A stretch of 64,000 bases of DNA, from the NCBI GenBank assembly GCA_963756185.1, contig CAVWMS010000004.1, positions 1 through 64,000 of the forward strand, written 5' to 3'. Positions 10,447 through 18,349 of the stretch are shown here, one piece after another; position 1 is the stretch's first letter, and each line of letters starts with the position of its first letter. The notes under the pieces are model-generated. The model saw only the letters and a program-made list of their open reading frames with translations. It was not told the origin of the DNA and did no database searches. The stretch comes from DATAXI01 sp963756185 (lineage in GTDB: Bacteria > Verrucomicrobiota > Verrucomicrobiia > Chthoniobacterales > Chthoniobacteraceae). A program made the translations under genes and the position numbers.

Positions 10447-10762
10447 GGTCGAGGGCGAAGTTGTAGTGGCCCCGCGCCCCCTTGGCCAGATATTCCGTCA
10501 ATTCGGCCCTCCCTCGCCCCCGATGCGCCCGTCGCGCCAAAAGCCTCACGCCCCGGAGCGACGGTGGGAATTCCGCCGCTCCCTATCGGTCCCATTTGTC
10601 CCATAGGCCCCATTGGTCTCATCCTTCGTAAATGTTCTCAAACCCCCTCCTTTCTCTGCGTGGCAGCTTCCTCGATCAGCGCCGCAACATCCTTCTGAGG
10701 CGGAAGGGGCAGGCATTGCGAAGGGCTTCCTTGACAAGTCCCCGCGAGCAGACCTCAAATTC
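10447..10762. other. Intergenic region without recognised gene
   Basis: The open frames here lack family features. The stretch around 10590-10625 contains short imperfect repeats of CCCATT/GGTCCC type, which translate to a collagen-like Met-Gly-Pro pattern on the minus strand. I take this to be a simple repeat, not a gene. Confidence 0.4.
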
Positions 10763-11050
10763 TTACACTATCATGGCCGGAATGCTTAATTCGAGAGCGA
10801 GCGAGATTGCCTCAGTTTCTCCAGGATCAAGTCCCAGGTCGGAGCGAATGTGAAGAGGAGGGCGCACGATGACCCAATCCGGCATGTGAGCGAGCCATGC
10901 TGCAACCTGCTGCGGAGCGCGAGGATGGCGAACCTCGGCAAGAACCATGGGAGGGATCAATACCTCGGTAAAAAGTTTCGGAAGGACATCGACTGCGCCA
11001 ATCACGCACAAGTAGTTGATTGGCGATGTGTCCGAAACGACCGTTGTCAC
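10763..11050 (-). pseudogene. C-terminally truncated PIN-domain toxin (DUF3368 type)
   Basis: Starts at a GTG that overlaps the stop of the antitoxin gene (GTGA). The N-terminus VVSDTSPINYL has the first PIN-domain Asp, and DPGETEAISLALEL supplies the mid-domain acidic cluster. The reading frame then stops after PAMIV, where family members continue with a further acid-containing segment and about 50 more residues. PIN toxins are Mg-dependent RNases, and the missing part carries the last metal-binding acids. The product is therefore probably inactive. I call it a decayed toxin with confidence in the family and moderate confidence in loss of function. Confidence 0.75.
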
Positions 11051-11310
11051 GGCTCGATCAGGCCGCTCAACGCAGAGGAGCCACGTTCATATTCCTCCAT
11101 CGTCAGGGGAATCGTCGCGTGGTTACGCTTCAAAAACTCTTCGGTTTCGTAGAATGAAAGCCCCAGAAGTTCGCCAACCTGACGGCGTGAAAGTTCGAGC
11201 GTTCGATAGCCTTCGAGCGCGAATATTTCCAGTGCACGACGATTGCTCCCAGGGCCATCGAGATGCAACTGGCGGGCAAGCGGGTCCGGTATTTCGACTG
11301 AAACCAACAT
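11047..11310 (-). CDS. UPF0175-family antitoxin
   Basis: This 87-residue protein has the UPF0175 layout: a short N-terminal strand (VSVEIPDPLARQL), then ALEIFALEGYRTLELSRRQVGELLGLS, a helix-turn-helix-like segment, and an acidic tail. UPF0175 proteins pair with DUF3368 PIN toxins, and the downstream overlapping gene at 10763-11050 is exactly that type. The antitoxin frame is intact while its toxin is truncated. A second such pair, also with a broken toxin, is at 21968-22265. Confidence 0.8.
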   Translation of the reverse strand: MLVSVEIPDPLARQLHLDGPGSNRRALEIFALEGYRTLELSRRQVGELLGLSFYETEEFLKRNHATIPLTMEEYERGSSALSGLIEP

Positions 11311-11744
11311 GGGCTGAGCCTATCAAAGAAAGCGCCAGGACGCAAGAGAACCGGGGAGCAGAGGCGAAATCCCACTGGTTTTACCGCACTCATGCATAAG
11401 CGCCTGGGGTGAAACCCTCGGGACGGATCAGGGCGCAGCCCGAGGCAAGCGGATTGACTCGCTGGGCTTGGCGCGCAGATGGAAGAATGCACCCTGGTTC
11501 TGGGAGTCAGTTCCCGGAGGACCTTTCCGAGCTTCGGTCTCCAATGCCCCTGCAGCGAATTACCGGGCGAGCGGAGCGGCACCGGAAAATCAGGCAGCCA
11601 GGCAGGGAGGCAAGCTCGTTGCGTTCTGGCTGGCTGCCGCCCAAGTTCGGCATTACCGCGCCATCGCAAGGGAGAGGAATGGGAATTACTAATGGTTTTG
11701 GATCGGCTCCCACAAGGACTATAACAACTTCCGAAATTGAATCG
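11311..11744. repeat. Intergenic region with dispersed repeat
   Basis: No gene is supported. Positions 11408-11470 contain a motif beginning GTGAAACCCTCGGG and continuing to GCGGATTGACTCG. The same motif recurs at 29526-29582. A second short motif, CACCCTGGTTNTGGGAGTCAG-like, at about 11489-11512 recurs at 22677-22699. These look like members of a dispersed intergenic repeat family. Confidence 0.5.
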
Positions 11745-12059
11745 ATGAAAAGGAAGAAGACCGAAATTGAATTTGATGCCGAAGCCCTGCTTTCCCGCGT
11801 GGAAGGCTTTGCGGCCGGCGCCGAACCGGCCCGCGAGCGCACGGTGAAAGTCCCTCCCCCCGTCAAGCCCATCCCGCAGCGGCAGATTCGCGCCATCCGC
11901 ACCCGCATGGGCTTCACCCAGGCCCAATTCGCCGCGCTCCTCAACGTCCCGATGGTCACGGCCATTTCATGGGAAAACGGCACCCGCAAACCAAGCGGCG
12001 CGGCCCTGCGCCTGTTGGCCGTCGCGAAACATCATCCCGAAGCACTGCAAGCAGCCTAA
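11745..12059 (+). CDS. Orphan HTH protein, HigA/NadS-like antitoxin
   Basis: The 104-residue protein has a charged, disordered N-terminal half and a C-terminal helix-turn-helix (IRAIRTRMGFTQAQFAALL, then VPMVTAISWENGTRKPSG). This is the layout of NadS-type antitoxins. A toxin of RelE/HigB type would be expected directly upstream, but the preceding DNA is an intergenic repeat. It therefore appears to be an orphan antitoxin or a small regulator. The start ATG at 11745 is chosen because the HTH frame begins just before it with no better RBS further upstream. Confidence 0.75.
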   Translation: MKRKKTEIEFDAEALLSRVEGFAAGAEPARERTVKVPPPVKPIPQRQIRAIRTRMGFTQAQFAALLNVPMVTAISWENGTRKPSGAALRLLAVAKHHPEALQAA

Positions 12060-12135
12060 GCCGCGCAAATACCTTGCAGCGAAGGGCCGGATTTCGCCGA
12101 CGCCCTTATTTTGCATTCGACCCTCCCCCGGCGTC

Positions 12136-12729
12136 ATGCCAACCTTTCCCTCCGTGACCATCACCCTAAGGAAGCAATTGTTTAGCGCCCTCCTCTCCGT
12201 ATGCTGTGCACTCATGGGATGCTCGTCCGCTCCGCATTCCATCGAAGGTCAAACCATTGTCTCCGAGAAAACAGGAATCCAACTTGGCTTCAGCCCCATA
12301 ACCGGTTTCGACGGTCCGGACAAAACCACATACCCATCTTATGAGTCATGGACCTTCAACAGAGGTGATGACAACACGCCCGACTTTACCTTTCTTGAGA
12401 TATGCGTGATGCATGTAACCCCATCCGAGGCAAGGAAGCTCACTCTCAGTTGGAGAAACGAAACCGATGCCACTGTTGAAGCCGGTATGCGTGCCCAATA
12501 TGTTGATCCGCAGGTCAAGACGATAGACTACTTGACACTCGATGGCCAGACGGTTCCCATTCGCACGGGACACAATGTCCCGCAAGATGAAGCTTGGGCG
12601 GCCATCATCGTTGGCAACACTCAAATGACTTTTTCCATCGTCTCAAACTCCAAAATGGCATTGGCCCACGACACGCCAACCTTCCTAAGATTCCTGCATT
12701 CCCTGCGTATTCTGCACCCAGGATACTAA
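12136..12729 (+). CDS. Putative lipoprotein, unknown function
   Basis: This 197-residue protein has an N-terminal hydrophobic stretch ending in a lipobox (LMGCSS near residue 30). It would be exported and lipidated at that Cys. The remainder shows mixed alpha/beta sequence and I recognise no family. It lies just upstream of a second tiny lipoprotein gene on the same strand (12766), with 36 bases between, so the two may be co-transcribed. Confidence 0.6.
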   Translation: MPTFPSVTITLRKQLFSALLSVCCALMGCSSAPHSIEGQTIVSEKTGIQLGFSPITGFDGPDKTTYPSYESWTFNRGDDNTPDFTFLEICVMHVTPSEARKLTLSWRNETDATVEAGMRAQYVDPQVKTIDYLTLDGQTVPIRTGHNVPQDEAWAAIIVGNTQMTFSIVSNSKMALAHDTPTFLRFLHSLRILHPGY

Positions 12730-12765
12730 GCGAGAACGAAACCGGGTCGCACAAATTCGTGAGTC

Positions 12766-12888
12766 ATGAAACGATTATTTCCGCTCCCATTCTTTTGCCT
12801 TAACCTCGCGGCGCTGCCATTTTTTATCGGCGGATGTGAATCCAACTCAGGTGCGGGCGAAGATTCCGAAATGATAGCGATTCTCTAG
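12766..12888 (+). CDS. Small putative lipoprotein whose stop codon lies in a MITE end
   Basis: The 40-residue frame starts MKRLFPLPFFCL and has a lipobox (FFIGGC) near residue 24, followed by a short polar tail (ESNSGAGEDSEMIAIL). Size and layout resemble small entericidin-like lipoproteins. The stop is the TAG at 12886-12888, formed by the TA target and first base of the MITE at 12886-13000. Without the MITE the stop would be TAA at the same place, so the protein sequence is unchanged. The gene is too short for most gene callers. Confidence 0.5.
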   Translation: MKRLFPLPFFCLNLAALPFFIGGCESNSGAGEDSEMIAIL

Positions 12889-13000
12889 AGCAGTTTCGAG
12901 TCAATCTGACGTTGGAAGGGCCTCCCCGCATGGCCCAACGGCTCATGGCTACAAGGCTGGCTCGCAAGTCGGTGCGTCAGATTAAATAGAAATTGCTCTA
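12886..13000. mobile_element. 115-bp MITE related to the IS630 element at 24296-25301
   Basis: Both ends read TAGAGCA and run inward into a segment reading AATCTGACG, forming imperfect inverted repeats of about 27 bases (12886-12912 and 12974-13000). The outermost TA on each side looks like the TA duplication of IS630/mariner transposition. The ends closely match the 28-base inverted repeats of the IS630 element at 24296-25301, which read TAGAGCATTTTCTATTTAAT. The interior has no ORF. It is most likely a non-autonomous derivative mobilised by that family's transposase. Confidence 0.75.
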
Positions 13001-13024
13001 AACCTTCATTGCCCGCCCCTTTTA

Positions 13025-13291
13025 TCAAAAATATTTGAGGCCGTAAAGATGCACTTTGCCGTCCATTTTTACGAAAGAAACGGAGACCTCCTTGCCGTCA
13101 AGGAAGTGCTTCGTTACCTTCGCAATCTCCTCAACCCTGACCCCGATTCCGGAATCAGCAAATGAAGTCTCGGTTTCGACAAGCAAAACGCCTCCCTCTT
13201 GCGTCGGTAGCGTAACCTTAGCCTCGAAGCCCTCGGTTTCGGTCTTGCCTGTTTCCGTGCTTGTTGTCGTTGTTCTTTGTTCTAGTTTCAT
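13025..13291 (-). CDS. Small hypothetical protein
   Basis: The product, starting MKLEQRTTTTSTE, is 88 residues with alternating beta-strand-like segments (GGVLLVETETSF, EVSVSFVKMDGK). The same frame could start further upstream at 13384, giving 119 residues. I recognise no family. Codon use is plausible but the gene has no clear neighbour relation; it sits between the MITE and the restriction-modification-like operon. Moderate to low confidence that it is a real gene. Confidence 0.35.
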   Translation of the reverse strand: MKLEQRTTTTSTETGKTETEGFEAKVTLPTQEGGVLLVETETSFADSGIGVRVEEIAKVTKHFLDGKEVSVSFVKMDGKVHLYGLKYF

Positions 13292-13384
13292 AAACTGCAA
13301 GATCGGAGCGACGTTCAACGAACGTTCGGGACATTGCAAGCCCAGCTTGTTAGGGTGGGATTTCCCATTTGGGTTCATGTGCAT

Positions 13385-13556
13385 GGTGAGCCGGAGTGGT
13401 TTTTTGGGGTTCTCTTCCCGGGCAGCGGTCTCGCAAGCCCGTTCCCGCCCCTAACGCCTTTTTTCTGAGCCGCCGCATGGTGCGGTGGCCATTTTTGCTT
13501 CCGAAGCGTTTTTTTGTCCCGCATCATGACAGGAAAGACGCGTCCATAACCAGAGC
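13385..13556. other. Short intergenic stretch, nothing recognised
   Basis: No conserved frame, repeat or hairpin stands out between the small hypothetical gene and the end of the PD-ExK gene. It probably contains the 3' end of the operon transcript. Confidence 0.3.
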
Positions 13557-14198
13557 CTACCCAAAGAACAGGAACGTGTAGAACATCAGGATTGGTGCCC
13601 CTCTCTGGCGCGAGTGGATAACTCTAAAGCAATGCTCGGGGCCACCTTCCCAAATTATCGAAGTCCACGTCCCCGCTCGATGTACACGATACTTCTTTCC
13701 GTTGGACTCCAAAGCGGTTCTTACCCGCTCGACGTGGGCTTGAACGGATTCTGATTGGACGTAAGCAAGCAACCCTCCCGCGATGTCTTCGCGTCCATAT
13801 ACCTTCCGCAAGAATCGCCCCAATCCGTCCTCGTGGCTAATGAGGTCTGCGTAGTCACCCGTGCCAGCGAGTCTCTTCGCCTCGAAGCGAAAATAGAATG
13901 TCTCACGAAGGCCCGAAAACTTAAGCTTAATGTCGGGGCGCTTGCGACGGTTTCCAAGGCGACGTTTTTCTTTTGGTTTACCGGTTTCGTCCTCAGGTTC
14001 GTCATTGATCGGTGTCCAGTTGCGCATCCACGGCCTTCGCCGCGTGTCGATCAACTTCCTTATCTCGGCGGTCAGTTCACCCGAAATCTCCGGCTCTTTG
14101 TTAAGATTCCACACCTTCGCATCCATTGCCGCGTATCCGGCTTGAAGGAGCTCGTGCGCCCTTTGCACGAAAAGATCGAGCGCAGGGTTATTCGTCAT
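13557..14198 (-). CDS. Putative PD-(D/E)xK nuclease, third gene of RM-like operon
   Basis: I chose the ATG at 14198, which overlaps the end of the methyltransferase gene by 11 bases and gives 213 residues. Residues 86-89 read KRPD and residues 105-108 read FEAK, with about 16 residues between. This is the PD...ExK spacing of restriction-endonuclease-fold nucleases. Upstream lies a basic linker (PKEKRRLGNRRK), and the C-terminus holds several strand-like segments. Translational coupling to an adenine methyltransferase strengthens a restriction role. I do not recognise a named restriction family, and the call rests on motif spacing and context. The alternative is a specificity or accessory subunit. 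Confidence 0.55.
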   Translation of the reverse strand: MTNNPALDLFVQRAHELLQAGYAAMDAKVWNLNKEPEISGELTAEIRKLIDTRRRPWMRNWTPINDEPEDETGKPKEKRRLGNRRKRPDIKLKFSGLRETFYFRFEAKRLAGTGDYADLISHEDGLGRFLRKVYGREDIAGGLLAYVQSESVQAHVERVRTALESNGKKYRVHRAGTWTSIIWEGGPEHCFRVIHSRQRGAPILMFYTFLFFG

Positions 14199-17100
14199 GA
14201 CCGCGCCCTGCCTCTCCGCGCATTGAGCCAATAACGATATCGGCCGCATCGAGCATTGCGCGGCTGCGCGTCCAGTGCATTCGCTGGAGGGGTTTAAAAA
14301 GAAATGTGCTCCGACCCTCATGTAGGCGCAAAGAGCGGTCGAAATAAACCCACTGCGCGCGCTCTTCCCGTAGTTTTTCGCGTGTACGGGACAGGGTTTG
14401 TGCGCCGGCGGAACCGGCAGGAACTATTCGCACTTTAGCGTGGCCAGCTGCAGGCTCGATGGCGATGAAACCTGAGTGCTTATCGTACAATATCGTTACA
14501 GAATGGCGTATTCCTCCGTCGTCCGGGTCGAGTTCACGCTGGAGCCATTTAGCGTAGGCACTGAGTTCGTTGCCACTGGCGTCTCGCACAGCGGCGTTGC
14601 CAACATTTCCGTCATCCAGTGACATTCGGACATGAACGAGGTCATGCACGATTACTTGGTCGACCTCGTCCAGCCCCAATTTGGTATTCACCATGTGATT
14701 CAATCTGCGGACAAGCTCTTCTTGACCGTCTGAGGAAACAGGAGCGCCAAACACTGGATCAAGTTCGCGTAAATCATCGACCAGCCTCGGACTGGTTGAT
14801 GCAAGTTGGTCATGCAGTCGTTCCCATTCAGCAACTTCGACATCCGAAAGAGAAAGAATTGGGATTGGGATTTGACGGAGAGCCTTCAATGTAGCAATGG
14901 GGCGCTTCACACCAAAACACGGCGCAAAAAAGAACTGATGATATAATGCGAAATCTGAGCTGAGGTAGAGAGACAGGGCCTTGAGTAACGAATAATTGCC
15001 ATCGAGACTGACAATCCCAATCTGTCTCGGCGGCACGACAAGAAACTTCCCGCTGAAGACGGCGAAGTTCCGTGTCTCGCCTACGATGACATGCGGTGCG
15101 CGGCAAACGGTCAACGGAAGCAGCCCCCTACCCTTTCGGCACCAGGCCTCATCCCCTTGCTGAACCCCCTGCTTAGATTTCTTGCCGCTCAGGACGGGAG
15201 TCAGTTGCTCGTCGGTAAACCGGAAAAGCCTTCGCAATTTATCCACCTGCTTCATTTCGAGCTTCATCTTTCCACGCACCTCCACGACTTCGTCCAAATC
15301 TTCGGCTTTCTTTTCGTTTTTCCTCTTCTTTGCTCCCTTGATGCGCAGTTGAATTCCCTCGCTCACGCCGAAAACCTGCTTTGCGTTTGTTCCGATAAAC
15401 TTTGACTTTTTGCGGCTCCAAACAGCCTCCAAAGATTCAAAAGAATCCCATCTCCGTCGCATTCTTTCGAGAAGTGACGCATCCAGCGCCGAACCCCAAA
15501 AGGCAATTTTCCACGGCAACGCATCACCGGACGCAATCTCGCAATAAGGGAGCTCACGTATTTCGTCACCGTTTCCCGTAATGCTCCATGTCTCATGCCG
15601 AAGGCCTGGTATGGTTGGCCGCGTTCCTTCCTGATTCGCAACAAACGGGGAAAAGACCGTAGTTATTTCAAAATCGTCCGGCGCTCCCTTCTTGCGAGGG
15701 CCGAAGAACAGTGCCGCAGCCGGAACGCGCGAACGCCCGGCGAAAAGCACCTCGGCCAGATTCGAGAAATTTGCGACTGTATACATCCGCTGTGCACGGA
15801 AGAACGCGCTGCGGAACCTTTGAGAATAATCTTCAAATAACGTCATCGCAGGCATGAGCAACCCACATTCCCCACCTTCGACAAGGAATTCCTGGCAACG
15901 CCACGCGAAGGCCTGAGCTACCGAGTTTTTGCCGACAGGCATTGTCCTGGTGTTTGCGCCCATCCATTTCAATGCCGGCTCGTGACGGCCTTCGATCCTC
16001 GGTTCCGCTGCTTGCTCGCCTTTTGGTTTCGTCCACGGCGGGTTTCCAATAACCCAATGAAACTTCGTTTTGAATGAGCGTACTTTGAAAAAGTCAGCGC
16101 AAAAAATGTTGTTTCTTCTCAAGGTCGGCAGGCGGAAGCGGGGATGATCAATCAGGTCCCTCGGCTCTAGGTAGTCGAGCAGTGTTAGGTAGAGGCTAAA
16201 CTCCGCGACGCTGCACGCATCCTGATCCCTATCCACACCGAAGATGTGGCGCTTGAGTAGCGTAGCGAGTTCGTGAGGGGCCGGTTTCTTTCTTCGGTGA
16301 ACAAATTCGCGTTCGACCAGGCGTCGGAAGCATTGGACGAGAAAGGCACCGGAGCCGCAACTAGGATCCCATACTCGAACACCGCGCTGTAGACGACGGC
16401 GCTTGTCCATCTCTGCCAGCATGTAGTTCACCACAGGAATCGGCGTGTAATACGCGCCGGCCTTTCGGCCTTCACTCAGCTCATCATCCTCGTCGCTATC
16501 GGGTTTGTCGGGCAAATGAAGAAATTGCTCGTAAATCATCGAGAGTGTCTCGATGGGAATAAAGTCGAACTTGAAAGCTGTGAATGGCAAATGGAACTGC
16601 CATTCACCATCAAACGAATCCCCTGCAAACGCGCCTGCAATGTGTTGAATTTGCTCTTCCGTCGGAGAATCAGGACCGGAGAACTTCAGTGGAAAAACGC
16701 GACCATTCAAGAAGTCATCGAGCTTTCCGCAGACAGCGCGCAAGCCCGCAACGGTTGCGTTACGGGTGAAAACAGAATTGTGTTCGATCTGCCACTCCTC
16801 CAGGCGCCGTGGAGAAAGAAAACCACGGTCTTTCAAATAGTGAAGATAGACATATTTACCAATCAGCGGATGAATGATGCTTTTGACTGTAGCAGCCCCG
16901 AAATGGTCGCTAAATTTTCTCGCGAGTTGTTTAAGGTTTTCCAGCAGGCTCCAATAAACGCGCTTGTCGGGCTGCACATCGCCCGCGCGCTTACGCCACA
17001 GTTCTCCCGAGTCGATTGCCGGCCCGCGAAATTCCGCAAGCTTCTCGGCAATTTCATCGAATTGGATGAGCGGTTCGAGGACGCCATCGTTTTCCTCGCT

Positions 17101-17439
17101 CGCGGCCCAATTGCGCTTGAAGCCGGAGTAAAGGCACACTCCGCCTGGCGTACGAACAAGAAGGAAAGGAGTAATGTCCTGATTCCAGACGAGTTTATGG
17201 ATTTCATTCGCCGCCGCAATGCTTTCGGCATCGCAAACATAGACAACGGGGACCAAGGAGCCGTCCTCGTTGAAAGGGCGAAGGGTATATACCCCCTCCA
17301 GGCGGCACGCACGGTTCCTCGCCGCCGCCCGCAGGATGTGACCGATGTCCGGAGCATGATTGAACGCGGCCGTTCCCCGCTGGAGAAAATTCCTGGAGCC
17401 GCTGTAGCCGAGCTCTTCGATGAGGACTGATAACTCCAT
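14188..17439 (-). CDS. Large class I N6-adenine DNA methyltransferase (Eco57I-like)
   Basis: With the ATG at 17439 the protein is 1083 residues. It has the SAM-binding motif DPSCGSGAFLV (about 358-368), a preceding GAYYTP element (about 328-333), and the catalytic motif NPPW (466-469). These are the signatures of gamma-type N6-adenine methyltransferases such as the Eco57I and PglX groups. An N-terminal region of about 300 residues and a C-terminal region of about 600 residues flank the core and could hold target recognition. I see no nuclease motif in the N-terminus, unlike true type IIG enzymes. The start is 5 bases after the S24 regulator stop, and the stop overlaps the PD-ExK gene, so the three form an operon. 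The longer frame upstream (to 17550) overlaps the regulator and is less likely. Confidence 0.85.
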   Translation of the reverse strand: MELSVLIEELGYSGSRNFLQRGTAAFNHAPDIGHILRAAARNRACRLEGVYTLRPFNEDGSLVPVVYVCDAESIAAANEIHKLVWNQDITPFLLVRTPGGVCLYSGFKRNWAASEENDGVLEPLIQFDEIAEKLAEFRGPAIDSGELWRKRAGDVQPDKRVYWSLLENLKQLARKFSDHFGAATVKSIIHPLIGKYVYLHYLKDRGFLSPRRLEEWQIEHNSVFTRNATVAGLRAVCGKLDDFLNGRVFPLKFSGPDSPTEEQIQHIAGAFAGDSFDGEWQFHLPFTAFKFDFIPIETLSMIYEQFLHLPDKPDSDEDDELSEGRKAGAYYTPIPVVNYMLAEMDKRRRLQRGVRVWDPSCGSGAFLVQCFRRLVEREFVHRRKKPAPHELATLLKRHIFGVDRDQDACSVAEFSLYLTLLDYLEPRDLIDHPRFRLPTLRRNNIFCADFFKVRSFKTKFHWVIGNPPWTKPKGEQAAEPRIEGRHEPALKWMGANTRTMPVGKNSVAQAFAWRCQEFLVEGGECGLLMPAMTLFEDYSQRFRSAFFRAQRMYTVANFSNLAEVLFAGRSRVPAAALFFGPRKKGAPDDFEITTVFSPFVANQEGTRPTIPGLRHETWSITGNGDEIRELPYCEIASGDALPWKIAFWGSALDASLLERMRRRWDSFESLEAVWSRKKSKFIGTNAKQVFGVSEGIQLRIKGAKKRKNEKKAEDLDEVVEVRGKMKLEMKQVDKLRRLFRFTDEQLTPVLSGKKSKQGVQQGDEAWCRKGRGLLPLTVCRAPHVIVGETRNFAVFSGKFLVVPPRQIGIVSLDGNYSLLKALSLYLSSDFALYHQFFFAPCFGVKRPIATLKALRQIPIPILSLSDVEVAEWERLHDQLASTSPRLVDDLRELDPVFGAPVSSDGQEELVRRLNHMVNTKLGLDEVDQVIVHDLVHVRMSLDDGNVGNAAVRDASGNELSAYAKWLQRELDPDDGGIRHSVTILYDKHSGFIAIEPAAGHAKVRIVPAGSAGAQTLSRTREKLREERAQWVYFDRSLRLHEGRSTFLFKPLQRMHWTRSRAMLDAADIVIGSMRGEAGRGHDE

Positions 17440-17444
17440 AAAAA

Positions 17445-18041
17445 TTAACGCCAGACTTGGCGAACAACCTGATAGACCGGGCAATTCCAGACGACGCGGT
17501 TTTCCGGAACCTCGATTGGCTGAAATACCGAGTTGTAGCTTGTAAAGCAACAGAGCCTGTTTGGAAACTGATCTCTAGCAGTGAAGACCTTGAAGATCAC
17601 CCCCTCGTTTTCCAACCGAGCGACGACCAGGCTCCCGTTTCGTGGTTGGTGGCTCGGCATCAAGACGGCAATATCCCCTTGGAAATACTTGGGCTCCATC
17701 GAATCTCCCTGAATTTCGACAGCGAACGCCTGTTCGTCCGGACAATCAGTTGCGATCCACTTTTGCCATTCCAGCGGAAGTTCCTCGAAGTCGAGTCCCG
17801 TGCCCGCCTGTGCCCAAGACCGCACGGGAATTGTGCGGATACCACGCTGGCTGGCACCCGCAAATCCGGAGGTCCGAGCAATTTCATTCAGCCGGTACGA
17901 CAGCTTGGCCGATAACGGCCTTGAAGAGTTTTCCAGTTTTGACAAGTGTTGACGCGAAATTGCAAGCCTTCGGGCGAACTCATCTTGGGTCAAACCCAAG
18001 CGATTCCGAGTTGTGGCGAGTGCGTCGGGCGTCAGGTGCAC
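17445..18041 (-). CDS. XRE-family transcriptional regulator with S24 (LexA/CI-type) peptidase domain
   Basis: The N-terminal HTH (LGLTQDEFARRLAISRQHL) is followed by an S24 serine-lysine peptidase domain. The nucleophile lies in QGDSMEPKYFQGD and the general-base lysine in EGVIFKVF. Such proteins repress their operon until autocleavage, classically after RecA activation. I chose the GTG at 18041 because an inverted-repeat operator lies just upstream at 18091-18110; an ATG at 18173 would place that operator inside the gene. The gene leads the methyltransferase and PD-ExK genes, so it probably controls them. The function as repressor is a family-based inference. Confidence 0.8.
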   Translation of the reverse strand: MHLTPDALATTRNRLGLTQDEFARRLAISRQHLSKLENSSRPLSAKLSYRLNEIARTSGFAGASQRGIRTIPVRSWAQAGTGLDFEELPLEWQKWIATDCPDEQAFAVEIQGDSMEPKYFQGDIAVLMPSHQPRNGSLVVARLENEGVIFKVFTARDQFPNRLCCFTSYNSVFQPIEVPENRVVWNCPVYQVVRQVWR

Positions 18042-18081
18042 ACCATAAATCAGCAATATTTCGCCGCCTGATCGAGCAAAA

Positions 18082-18110
18082 AGACGACAAAGACGACATT
18101 TTTGTCGTCT
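18082..18110. promoter_or_regulatory. Putative operator of the S24/XRE regulator
   Basis: The sequence AGACGACA-TTTT-TGTCGTCT (18091-18110) is a perfect 8-base inverted repeat with a 4-base spacer. A further direct half-site AGACGACA lies at 18082-18089. It is about 40-70 bases upstream of the regulator start at 18041. This layout resembles controller-protein or CI-like operators. Binding is inferred, not shown. Confidence 0.6.
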
Positions 18111-18282
18111 GCCATGGAAATTGCCGCCCCCATGCGAAGACTTCATTCCTTCCTCTGCGTTCCGAGTCCCCATCCTCCAACCGGTCCCCGGCTTGTTGTC
18201 CTTGATGATAAATGAAGGGAATTATCCGACCCAGCAGCAATTCTGCACGCCCCGCGCCGGGCTGTTTGAATTTCGAATTTTC

Positions 18283-18347
18283 CCAAAGGACGCTCTCGTC
18301 CTTTGGCATGGTCTCGAATTTTGCCAAAGGACGCCCGCGTCCTTTGG
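18283..18347. repeat. Two near-identical 24-base hairpins
   Basis: Positions 18283-18306 and 18324-18347 each form CCAAAGGACG-loop-CGTCCTTTGG with a perfect 10-base stem and loops CTCT and CCCG. They lie just downstream of the sugar-transferase stop (minus strand). They could be a tandem terminator/attenuator or members of a palindromic repeat family. No U-run follows clearly. Confidence 0.5.
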
Positions 18348-18349
18348 CC

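Noticed and set aside
12886..12888. Truncation of the tiny lipoprotein by the MITE
   Set aside because: Removing the element would put a TAA stop at the same codon, so the protein is not shortened.
17440..17550. Upstream extension of the methyltransferase to 17550
   Set aside because: It overlaps the end of the S24 regulator, and the ATG at 17439 fits a 5-base operon gap.
18042..18173. N-terminal extension of the S24 regulator to the ATG at 18173
   Set aside because: The operator-like inverted repeat at 18091-18110 would then fall inside the gene, and the added residues do not look like HTH sequence.
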